Assembly (NCBI GenBank): GCA_963731205.1
Contig: CAVSUJ010000002.1
Location: 2,170,001-2,234,000 of the forward strand
DNA length: 64,000 nucleotides
Source: DATAZK01 sp963731205
Lineage (GTDB): Bacteria > Actinomycetota > Actinomycetes > Frankiales > Frankiaceae
Direction: 5' to 3'
Below are positions 8,095-17,662 of the stretch, one piece after another (position 1 is the stretch's first letter; each line of letters begins with the position of its first letter). The notes under the pieces are model-generated. The model was given only the letters and a program-made list of their open reading frames with translations, was not told where the DNA came from and did not search any database. The position numbers and the translations under genes are program-made.

Positions 8095-9360
8095 GTGACC
8101 GACTGGGACGGATTCCAGGCCAGAGTGCATCCTGGCGACGGGCTCGTGGCACGCAACGCGGGGGCCGCGCTCGTGCTGCCACACCCGGCGCAAGGCAACC
8201 AGGAGACCGTTGACCGGCTGCTGGCCCTCGTACGCGACGCGCAACCCGACGGGGCGCGTGGGCTGGCTCGCAGGTTGGCCGCGATCCTCGCATCTGCGGA
8301 GGATGACGACGGTATCGACCTGGCGTTGCTCGCTCCGCTGAGCGGTGGCGACGTGGCCTTGCTGGTCGTGGGCGACGTCGAGGTCACTGCCGACGGCACC
8401 GAAGGACCGGTTCGCATCTCCGGACGCGATTCGATCACCTGGGTCGACCGCGTGCTTCGCGGGCCGACCCATGTGCAGGTCACCGGCGCATCAGGAGGTG
8501 CCGTCAGCGGCTCGCTGGCCGCGTCCGACCTGGTGGCGGGGATCGTGCCGGGTAGCGGGCTGAGCCTGTCGGTACGTGGTGATGCGCCGTCCATCCTCGC
8601 CCCCGCCCCCGTGGTGGAGCCCGTAGTAGAGCCCGCGGCCCTCCCCGAGAGCGCGCCCGTGTCGGAGGCGCCGAAAGTCGACTACTCCAAGGCCGCGCCC
8701 GAGCCGGAGGTGATCGCACCCCCGATCCCGGCTCCGTTCCCCGATGCGCCGCCCCCGCTGCCCCCGACTCCGGTCGAGCCCGCGCCCGACTTCCAGGTCG
8801 AGTCGCTGAACGAGCCGGGCCCCCCGCAGCGGGCGCCGCTCCCCGTCGCCGACGAACCGGCGCCGGTCGCCGCCGGCCCGGCGCCGGTCATGGTGAAGGG
8901 CGTCTACTGCAAGAGCGGCCATTTCAACGACCCGATGTCACAGTTCTGCGTCGCCTGTGGCCTGAACCTGGTGCAGCAGACTCCGGCGCTGGTCGACGGC
9001 CCGCGCCCGCCGCTCGGCGTCCTCGTCTTCGACGATGGATCGGTTTTCCAGGTTGATCAGGACTACGTGCTCGGGCGGCAGCCTGAAGGCTCGCCCGAGG
9101 TGGTCTCGGGCGCCGCCCGGCCGCTGCGGCTGGCCGACACCGGAGGCACCGTCTCGCGCTCTCATGCCCTCATCGCGCTAGAGGACTGGACGGTCCGGCT
9201 CTCCGACCACGGATCGGCGAACGGCACGTACATCACCATGCCGGGCAGCAGCGACTGGCAGCCCGTCCCGCCGAACGGCCGGATCGTGCTGACCCCGGGA
9301 ACGACGATCAAGCTGGGCAACCGCACTCTCAGGTTCGAATCCCACCGCGGCCAGGGGTAG
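8095..9360 (+). CDS. FHA-domain protein with internal zinc ribbon
   Basis: 421 residues in three parts. The N-terminal domain (about 1-165) is unrecognised. A Pro/Glu-rich linker (about 165-265) ends in a probable zinc ribbon, CKSGH followed by FCVACG. The C-terminus is a forkhead-associated domain (about 300-420) with the GRQP, SRSH and SANGT residues that bind phosphothreonine peptides. The GTG at 8095 has AGAGGA at 8084-8089. The adjacent kinase gene suggests that this protein reads its phosphorylation output; that is inference from proximity. The pair sits between rpsA and coaE, which are neighbours in mycobacteria. Confidence 0.85.
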   Translation: MTDWDGFQARVHPGDGLVARNAGAALVLPHPAQGNQETVDRLLALVRDAQPDGARGLARRLAAILASAEDDDGIDLALLAPLSGGDVALLVVGDVEVTADGTEGPVRISGRDSITWVDRVLRGPTHVQVTGASGGAVSGSLAASDLVAGIVPGSGLSLSVRGDAPSILAPAPVVEPVVEPAALPESAPVSEAPKVDYSKAAPEPEVIAPPIPAPFPDAPPPLPPTPVEPAPDFQVESLNEPGPPQRAPLPVADEPAPVAAGPAPVMVKGVYCKSGHFNDPMSQFCVACGLNLVQQTPALVDGPRPPLGVLVFDDGSVFQVDQDYVLGRQPEGSPEVVSGAARPLRLADTGGTVSRSHALIALEDWTVRLSDHGSANGTYITMPGSSDWQPVPPNGRIVLTPGTTIKLGNRTLRFESHRGQG

Positions 9361-9434
9361 CACGAGCGCCGCTGTTAGCGTGGTCGAAGTCGAAAGACCG
9401 CAGATTCTGTCGCTGATTCGAGGCGATTCGCGCC

Positions 9435-10280
9435 GTGGGGAGGGCTGTGGACGGCATCGCAGACTATGTCTTCCTGCGTCCCCTCACGGAGGGCAACCAC
9501 GGCCGCTATTACCTCGCCACTCCTCCGCCGAGGCTCGGCTTGGGCAGCAGTTCCGTCGTGGTGAAAGTGGTGGCCGGGCGGACCACGACCGAGACCTACA
9601 GCAAGGCCACCCGCGAGCTGAAGGCCTTCGCCGCCGTGCGATCTCCGTACCTCGTCCGGCTGTATGACGCGGGCCAGCAGGCCGGCACGTTCTTCTACGC
9701 GATGGAATGGCTGGAGCGCGGCTCACTCGCCGCTCCTGCACAGGAGCTCAGCAAGGACGCTGCTCGTAAGGCCGTTGCCGACGTCGCCCGCGCCGCTCAC
9801 GCGCTGCACGAGGCCGGCATCGTGCATCAGGACATCGCCCCGGAAAACGTGCTGCTCACCGACGACGGCGGCCGCCTCGCCGATCTTGGGCTCGCCAAGG
9901 TGCTACAGCCCGGCGTGACCGTCACGAGCCTGGGCAGCAGGAGCATCGGAGCGGTCGAGTACGTCGATCCGGCGATGCTCGCCGGCGGCCAGCCCTCGCG
10001 GATGACCGATGTCTACAGCCTGGGCATGACGCTGCACCGGGCGCTCGCGGGCACCGGGATGTTCGGCGACATCGCTTCGAGCCAGCCGATGATGGCCATG
10101 CGCGCCGTGCTCGCCGGCACGCCCAGGGTCGACCCGTCGCTGGGTCCCGAAGAAGCGGCGCTGATCAAGTCCTGCGTCGATTCCGACCTCTCGCACCGGC
10201 CGCGCACCGCTCTCGAGGTCGCGTCGCGCATCGATGCGCTGCCCGTTCCCGCGGGCAGCCTTCCTGCGGCGGCGCGCTGA
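9435..10280 (+). CDS. Atypical serine/threonine protein kinase-like protein
   Basis: 281-residue single-domain, soluble kinase fold with no membrane segment or sensor. Visible kinase features are the beta-3 lysine in VVVKVV, the alpha-C Glu in TRELKAF, a catalytic loop reading HQDIAPEN (Asp and Asn kept, the usual Lys replaced by Ala), ADLGLAK in place of DFG, and an APE-region variant EYVDPAM. The glycine-rich loop is poorly formed (TEGNHGRYYLA). It may be an active non-canonical kinase or a pseudokinase. The start could be GTG 9435 or GTG 9447. Its stop TGA directly abuts the coaE GTG, so coaE is probably co-transcribed. Confidence 0.8.
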   Translation: MGRAVDGIADYVFLRPLTEGNHGRYYLATPPPRLGLGSSSVVVKVVAGRTTTETYSKATRELKAFAAVRSPYLVRLYDAGQQAGTFFYAMEWLERGSLAAPAQELSKDAARKAVADVARAAHALHEAGIVHQDIAPENVLLTDDGGRLADLGLAKVLQPGVTVTSLGSRSIGAVEYVDPAMLAGGQPSRMTDVYSLGMTLHRALAGTGMFGDIASSQPMMAMRAVLAGTPRVDPSLGPEEAALIKSCVDSDLSHRPRTALEVASRIDALPVPAGSLPAAAR

Positions 10281-10871
10281 GTGAAGCGCGTCGGGCTCAC
10301 CGGAGGTATCGGCGCCGGCAAGAGCACCGCGGCGAGGATGCTGGCCGCACACGGCGCCGTGATCGTCGACTCCGATGCGATCGCCCGAGAAGTCGTCGAG
10401 CCGGGAACAAAGGGCCTCGCCGAGATCGTCGGCGCCTTCGGGCCGGGCGTGCTGCAGGCAGACGGCACTCTCGACCGTCCGGGCCTCGGCCGGATCGTGT
10501 TCAACGATGTGGACGCCCTGCGCCGGCTCGAGCAGATCACCCATCCTTTGATCCAGGCGGAGTCGGCTCGGCTGATCGCCGACGCCGAGGCTGCGGGGGC
10601 GCCGGTACTCATCCATGACATTCCGTTGCTGGTCGAAAGCGGGGTGGCCGGGACGTTCGACGCGGTGATCGTGGTCGAGGCTCCCGACGACCTGCGGCTG
10701 GAGCGGCTGGAGGGTCGCGGATTGCCGCGGGAGCAGGCGCTGGAACGGATGAAGGCCCAGGCCACGAACGAGCAGCGGCGTGAAGCGGCGACATACCTGA
10801 TCGTCAATGCCGGATCGACCGATGATCTTCGCGCACGCGTCGACGAGGTCTGGGAAGCCCTCGTCCCCTGA
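10281..10871 (+). CDS. coaE: Dephospho-CoA kinase
   Basis: Final step of coenzyme A synthesis, phosphorylating the 3'-OH of dephospho-CoA. The 196-residue product has the P-loop GGIGAGKST at residues 8-16, VDSDAIAREVVEPG for substrate binding, the IPLLVESG lid block and QxxxEQRR. It has only the CoaE domain, whereas some mycobacterial CoaE proteins carry an extra C-terminal domain. The GTG start abuts the preceding stop codon with no gap. Confidence 0.95.
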   Translation: MKRVGLTGGIGAGKSTAARMLAAHGAVIVDSDAIAREVVEPGTKGLAEIVGAFGPGVLQADGTLDRPGLGRIVFNDVDALRRLEQITHPLIQAESARLIADAEAAGAPVLIHDIPLLVESGVAGTFDAVIVVEAPDDLRLERLEGRGLPREQALERMKAQATNEQRREAATYLIVNAGSTDDLRARVDEVWEALVP

Positions 10872-10934
10872 GCGATTTCTGCTGCCGATTTCCGGGGGCG
10901 GATTCTGTCGGAGGTCTGTGGTGTTCTCTTACGT

Positions 10935-13058
<2,124 letters not shown>

Positions 13059-13063
13059 GCGGC

Positions 13064-13780
13064 TTACCAGCCGCGCTGGCGCCACTCCACGAGATGCGGG
13101 CGCTCGGCGCCGAGCGTGGTGTCTTTGCCGTGGCCCGGGTAGATCCAGGTGTCGTCCGGCAGCGGTCCGAAGACCTTGCGCTCGAGATCGTCCATCAGCG
13201 AGCTGAAGCGCTCCGGATCCTTCTCGGTGTTGCCTGGCCCGCCCGGGAAGAGGCAGTCGCCGGTGAACAGATGCGGCCCGACCCCATCGATCGGGGGCTC
13301 GTAGAGCAGGGCGATGGAGCCAGGGGTGTGACCGACCAGATGGATCACCCGCAGGCGCTGCTGCCCGACACTGATCTCGTCGCCGTCGCGCACCAGCCGG
13401 CGCGGCGCCACCGGAAGCTCCGGAGCGTCGTCGGGGTGGGCGATCCCCTCGGCGCCGGTCGCCTGCGTGACGGCCTCCAGCGCCTGGACGTGGTCGAAGT
13501 GCCGGTGGGTGGTCACGATGGTCGTCAGGCCCTCCGGGCCGATCAGCTCCAGCAGCCGGTCGGGCTCGTTGGCCGCGTCGATGAGCAGCTGATCGCCGGT
13601 CGTCAGGCAGCGCAGCAGGTAGACGTTGTTGTCGAAGTCGCCCACCGTCATCTTCGACAGCTGAAGCCCTGCCACCTCACGGGTGTCGGCGGGGCCGCCG
13701 CGGGTCACGGTGCCGGTGTAGGAGCCGGAGGGGGAATCGGTGCCGGGAGACGCACTGGCCATCTGGTCATCCTGCCTCAC
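13064..13780 (-). CDS. Metallo-beta-lactamase-fold hydrolase
   Basis: 238-residue glyoxalase II-like hydrolase. The metal motif THRHFDH is at about residues 91-97, with later ligands in GHTPGS, FTGDCLF and YPGHG. A gene of this type sits between uvrB and uvrA in mycobacteria as well, so the position is conserved. The substrate is unknown; a small-molecule thioester or lactone is possible. The start is either GTG 13780 or ATG 13762 (AGGCAGGA lies upstream of the latter). It converges with uvrB (5-bp gap) and is divergent from uvrA. Confidence 0.88.
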   Translation of the reverse strand: MRQDDQMASASPGTDSPSGSYTGTVTRGGPADTREVAGLQLSKMTVGDFDNNVYLLRCLTTGDQLLIDAANEPDRLLELIGPEGLTTIVTTHRHFDHVQALEAVTQATGAEGIAHPDDAPELPVAPRRLVRDGDEISVGQQRLRVIHLVGHTPGSIALLYEPPIDGVGPHLFTGDCLFPGGPGNTEKDPERFSSLMDDLERKVFGPLPDDTWIYPGHGKDTTLGAERPHLVEWRQRGW

Positions 13781-13948
13781 ATGGCCTCGGCAGGGCAGCC
13801 ATGACCCCGGGGTTTCGCGCCCTGATCGACGGGACTACTCACGGCTCGACGCGCGTTTTGTCGTAGGGGGTCACTAGCATCGCGATTACCCCAAAGCGGG
13901 GGCCAAATCTGTGTGGTGAGGGGCGTCGTCACGCCCGGGCGGAGGAGC

Positions 13949-16900
13949 ATGGCTGAGCGTCTGATCGTGCGGGGTGCGCGTGAGCACAACCTGCGCGATG
14001 TTCATCTGGATCTTCCCCGTGATGCGCTGATCGTCTTCACCGGGCTGTCCGGATCGGGCAAGTCCAGCCTCGCCTTCGACACGATTTTCGCCGAGGGTCA
14101 GCGGCGCTACGTGGAAAGCCTCTCGGCCTATGCGCGCCAGTTCCTCGGCCAGATGGACAAGCCGGATGTCGATTTCATCGAGGGCCTCTCGCCGGCCGTG
14201 TCCATCGATCAGAAATCGACCTCACGCAACCCCAGGTCGACGGTCGGCACGATCACCGAGGTCTACGACTATTTGCGGCTGCTGTACGCGCGGGCCGGCC
14301 GTCCGCACTGCCCCAAGTGCGGCCGCCCGATCGCCCGCCAGACCCCGCAGCAGATCGTCGACCGGTTGCTCGAGCTCAGCGAGGGCACGCGTTTCCAGGT
14401 GCTGGCGCCCGTGGTGCGCGGGCGCAAGGGTGAATACGCCGAGCTGTTCCTCGATCTGCAGACCAAGGGTTTTGCCCGGGTGCGGGTCGACGGCCGCATC
14501 TACCGGCTGGCCGATGAGCAGATCAAGATCGACAAGCAGAAGAAGCACACCATCGAGGTGGTCGTCGACCGGTTGACGGCTCGGGCCAGCGCCAAGCAGC
14601 GGCTCACCGATTCGGTGGAGACGGCGCTTCGGCTTGCTGACGGTCTCGTCCTCATCGATTTCGTCGACCTGCCCGAAGGCGATGGCGGCCGTGAGCGGAT
14701 GTTCTCCGAGCATCTCGCCTGCCTCTATGACGATCTCTCCTTCGACGAGCTGGAGCCGCGGTCGTTCTCGTTCAACTCGCCGTACGGCGCCTGCCCGGCC
14801 TGCACCGGCCTCGGCACGAAGAAGCGGGTCGACCCCGAGCTGGTGATTCCCGACCCGTCGCTGCCGCTGTCGCGCGGAGCCATCCAGCCCTGGTCCACCG
14901 GACACAACGCGGAGTATTTCGGGCGCCTGCTGTCGGCGGTCGCCGATCATCTGGGCTTCGATGTCGATACGCCGTGGCAGCGGCTCCCCGCGGCCGTGCA
15001 GAGCGCGCTGCTCGAAGGCCTCGGCGACGAGCAGATCCACGTGCGGTATCGCAACCGGTTCAACCGGGAGCGCTCGTACTACACGAATTTCGAAGGGGTC
15101 ATCGCCTACCTCGATCGCCGTCACCGTGAGGCGGAGTCCGATTCGGCGCGTGAGCGCTGGGAGGGCTATCTGCGTGACATCCCGTGCCCCACGTGCCGCG
15201 GCTCCCGGCTGAAGCCGGAGTCGCTGGCCGTCACCATGGGCGGGCGGTCCATCGCCGAGGTCGCCGAGATGTCGATCGCTGACTCGGCCGCCTTCCTGGG
15301 GTCGTTGGAGCTGACCGACCGTGAGACACAGATCGCCGGGCGGGTGCTCAAGGAGGTCGACGCGCGGCTCGCGTTCCTGCTCGACGTCGGGCTGGACTAC
15401 CTCTCCCTGGACCGCGCCGCCGGCACGCTCGCCGGAGGTGAGGCGCAGCGCATCCGGCTGGCGACGCAGATCGGCTCCGGTCTGGTGGGGGTGCTGTACG
15501 TGCTGGATGAGCCGTCGATCGGCTTGCACCAGCGCGACAATCGCCGGCTCATCGACACTCTCATTCGCCTGCGCGACCTCGGTAACACGCTGATCGTCGT
15601 CGAGCACGACGAGGACACGATTCGGGCCGCTGACTGGGCGGTCGACATCGGTCCAGGGGCGGGGGAGCACGGCGGCCACGTCGTCGTCAGCGGTCCGGTT
15701 CAGGAGTTGCTCGACAGTGAGGAGTCGCTCACCGGCGCGTATCTGTCGGGCCGCCGTTCGATCCCCATCCCTGACATCCGGCGGGCACCTGATCCGAATC
15801 GACAGCTGACCGTGCACGACGCCCGCGAGCACAACCTTCGCGACGTGACCGTCGGCTTCCCGCTGGGGTGTTTCGTCGCGGTGACGGGGGTGTCCGGCTC
15901 GGGAAAGTCCAGCCTGGTCAACGACATTCTGGCCAGCGTGCTCGCCAACAAGCTCAATGGGGCGCGCGAGGTTCCGGGTCGGCACCGGACGGTCAGCGGG
16001 CTCGAACATCTCGACAAGGTCGTGCGTGTCGACCAGTCGCCGATCGGGCGTACCCCGCGGTCCAACCCGGCGACGTACACCGGCGTTTTCGACAACGTCC
16101 GCAAGCTTTTCGCGGAAACGACCGAGGCGAAGGTGCGCGGCTATCTGCCGGGCCGGTTCTCCTTCAACGTCAAAGGCGGCCGCTGCGAGGCGTGCGCCGG
16201 AGACGGCACGATCAAGATCGAGATGAACTTCCTGCCTGACGTCTACGTGCCCTGCGAGGTGTGTCATGGCGCCCGGTACAACCGGGAGACGCTGGAGGTG
16301 CACTTCAAGGGCAAGTCGATCGCCGAGGTGCTCGACATGTCGATCGAGGAGGGCGCCGAGTTCTTCGCCGGGCTCCCCTCGATCGCCCGGCATCTGAAGA
16401 CATTGGTCGACGTGGGCCTCGGCTACGTGCGCCTCGGCCAGCCGGCGCCGACCCTCTCCGGCGGCGAGGCGCAGCGCGTCAAGCTCGCGTCGGAGCTGCA
16501 GAAGCGCTCGACCGGCCGGACGATCTATGTCTTGGACGAGCCGACCACGGGCCTGCATTTCGAAGATGTCCGCAAGCTGCTCGGCGTGCTCGGAAGGCTT
16601 GTGGATCAAGGGAATTCGGTCATCGTGATCGAGCACAATCTCGACGTGATCAAGACCGCCGACTGGGTGGTCGACCTCGGCCCCGAAGGCGGCACCGGCG
16701 GTGGTCGCGTGGTCGCCGAAGGGACGCCGGAGGAGATTGCCAACGTTCCGGAATCTCACACGGGGCACTTCCTCCAACACGTCCTCGGTGATCGCGTGAC
16801 GGCAAAGGCCAAGAAGTCGGGAGCCGCCAAGGGCGGGGCGGCGCGGGCCAAGACCCAGAAGACGGCCGGCGCGCAGCCGGCGGCCAAGGTGGGGGCGAAG

Positions 16901-17041
16901 TCGGCGGCCAAGCCGGTGAAGGCCGTCAAGCCGGTCAAGGCCGTCGCGCCGGCGGCGAAGACCGGCAAGCTCGTCACTGCCAAATCAGCAGCGCCGGCGA
17001 AGGCTCCCGCGCGCCGGCGTCGGGCAGCGGCCGCGAACTAG
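13949..17041 (+). CDS. uvrA: Excinuclease ABC subunit UvrA with Lys/Ala-rich tail
   Basis: Damage-sensing ABC-type ATPase dimer of nucleotide excision repair. It has two ABC modules: Walker A GLSGSGKSS near residue 32 and GVSGSGKSS near 650, and signature motifs LAGGEAQR and LSGGEAQR. Zinc-binding cysteine pairs include CPKCG, CPAC, CPTCRG and CEAC/CEVC. ATG 13949 gives the conserved N-terminus MAERLIVRGAREHNL; GGAGG is only 3 bases away, so GTG 13913 remains possible. At 1030 residues it exceeds the usual 940-970 because of an 80-residue Lys/Ala/Pro tail (from about 16797) resembling histone H1-like tails. Confidence 0.97.
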   Translation: MAERLIVRGAREHNLRDVHLDLPRDALIVFTGLSGSGKSSLAFDTIFAEGQRRYVESLSAYARQFLGQMDKPDVDFIEGLSPAVSIDQKSTSRNPRSTVGTITEVYDYLRLLYARAGRPHCPKCGRPIARQTPQQIVDRLLELSEGTRFQVLAPVVRGRKGEYAELFLDLQTKGFARVRVDGRIYRLADEQIKIDKQKKHTIEVVVDRLTARASAKQRLTDSVETALRLADGLVLIDFVDLPEGDGGRERMFSEHLACLYDDLSFDELEPRSFSFNSPYGACPACTGLGTKKRVDPELVIPDPSLPLSRGAIQPWSTGHNAEYFGRLLSAVADHLGFDVDTPWQRLPAAVQSALLEGLGDEQIHVRYRNRFNRERSYYTNFEGVIAYLDRRHREAESDSARERWEGYLRDIPCPTCRGSRLKPESLAVTMGGRSIAEVAEMSIADSAAFLGSLELTDRETQIAGRVLKEVDARLAFLLDVGLDYLSLDRAAGTLAGGEAQRIRLATQIGSGLVGVLYVLDEPSIGLHQRDNRRLIDTLIRLRDLGNTLIVVEHDEDTIRAADWAVDIGPGAGEHGGHVVVSGPVQELLDSEESLTGAYLSGRRSIPIPDIRRAPDPNRQLTVHDAREHNLRDVTVGFPLGCFVAVTGVSGSGKSSLVNDILASVLANKLNGAREVPGRHRTVSGLEHLDKVVRVDQSPIGRTPRSNPATYTGVFDNVRKLFAETTEAKVRGYLPGRFSFNVKGGRCEACAGDGTIKIEMNFLPDVYVPCEVCHGARYNRETLEVHFKGKSIAEVLDMSIEEGAEFFAGLPSIARHLKTLVDVGLGYVRLGQPAPTLSGGEAQRVKLASELQKRSTGRTIYVLDEPTTGLHFEDVRKLLGVLGRLVDQGNSVIVIEHNLDVIKTADWVVDLGPEGGTGGGRVVAEGTPEEIANVPESHTGHFLQHVLGDRVTAKAKKSGAAKGGAARAKTQKTAGAQPAAKVGAKSAAKPVKAVKPVKAVAPAAKTGKLVTAKSAAPAKAPARRRRAAAAN

Positions 17042-17047
17042 GGCGGT

Positions 17048-17515
17048 TCAGCGTTGGAGCAGCCGGTCGATCACCAGGTCGAGGGCCTCGGCCGAGCGTT
17101 CTTCACCGGTCGGGTCCAGCGCATCGGTCTGATCGAGGAAGCTGCGCAGCACCGAGCACGGCGCGCTCACCCACGCCGGGCGTCCCGGCCTGGCCAGGCG
17201 CAGCAGCACCCGCTGTCGTCCGGGCTCGGGCTGGATGTGCACCGCGCCGTCGCCGGTGGCTTCGTCGAGCCCGTAGCGCAGGAAGTCGCGTAGCACGATC
17301 CAGCTTCCGCGCGGCAGCGCCGGATGATCGGGAGTGCTGTTGAGGATCAGGTTGACCGCGAGCGGATCGTCCAGGGTCCAGCTGAGCGTCAGGACGGTGA
17401 TGCGCTCTCCGGGGCGGCGCTGGGTCACCGGTGCCACCCGGTTCGACCCCGCCGCAGCAGCCGGAGGCACGGCGCGGCTCACCACCACGTCGACCACCAC
17501 ATCGCCCTGCTGCAC
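17048..17515 (-). CDS. SsgA-like sporulation/cell division regulator
   Basis: 155 residues. The core (about 38-140) matches the SsgA-like protein family, which controls septum site selection and FtsZ recruitment in sporulating actinomycetes. Seen directly: LSWTLDDPLAVNLIL, W.VLRDFLRYGL, the GDGAVHIQP motif, and a final AP..LRSFLDQTD helix. The GTG at 17515 is supported by GGGAGG upstream on the minus strand with about a 10-nt gap. It is encoded convergent to uvrA (6-bp gap) and divergent from uvrC. The family is largely limited to morphologically complex actinobacteria, which helps place the organism. Confidence 0.82.
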   Translation of the reverse strand: MQQGDVVVDVVVSRAVPPAAAAGSNRVAPVTQRRPGERITVLTLSWTLDDPLAVNLILNSTPDHPALPRGSWIVLRDFLRYGLDEATGDGAVHIQPEPGRQRVLLRLARPGRPAWVSAPCSVLRSFLDQTDALDPTGEERSAEALDLVIDRLLQR

Positions 17516-17662
17516 CGAGCAACCGCCTCCCTGGCAGGCGAACGCGACGAGTCTGGCATGACGCGTGGAGGGGTTCGCGCGGGGGGCGGTGACCTAGGGC
17601 GCAGGTCGATCCGCGACGCTGGGGCGAGGCACGGCGCGCCCGACGCGACTACCCTCGAAAGG

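Noticed and set aside
10872..10934. LexA (SOS) box expected upstream of uvrB, and similarly upstream of uvrA and uvrC
   Set aside because: No GAAC-N4-GTTC-like sequence seen by eye in these upstream regions, so SOS control is not claimed.
14222..16780. 852-codon open frame antisense to uvrA, and similar long antisense frames (212-1657, 54664-56250, 23787-25565)
   Set aside because: High-GC codon bias keeps the opposite frame free of stops. The predicted products are Asp/Arg/Gly/His-rich without domains, and each lies wholly within a clearly conserved gene.
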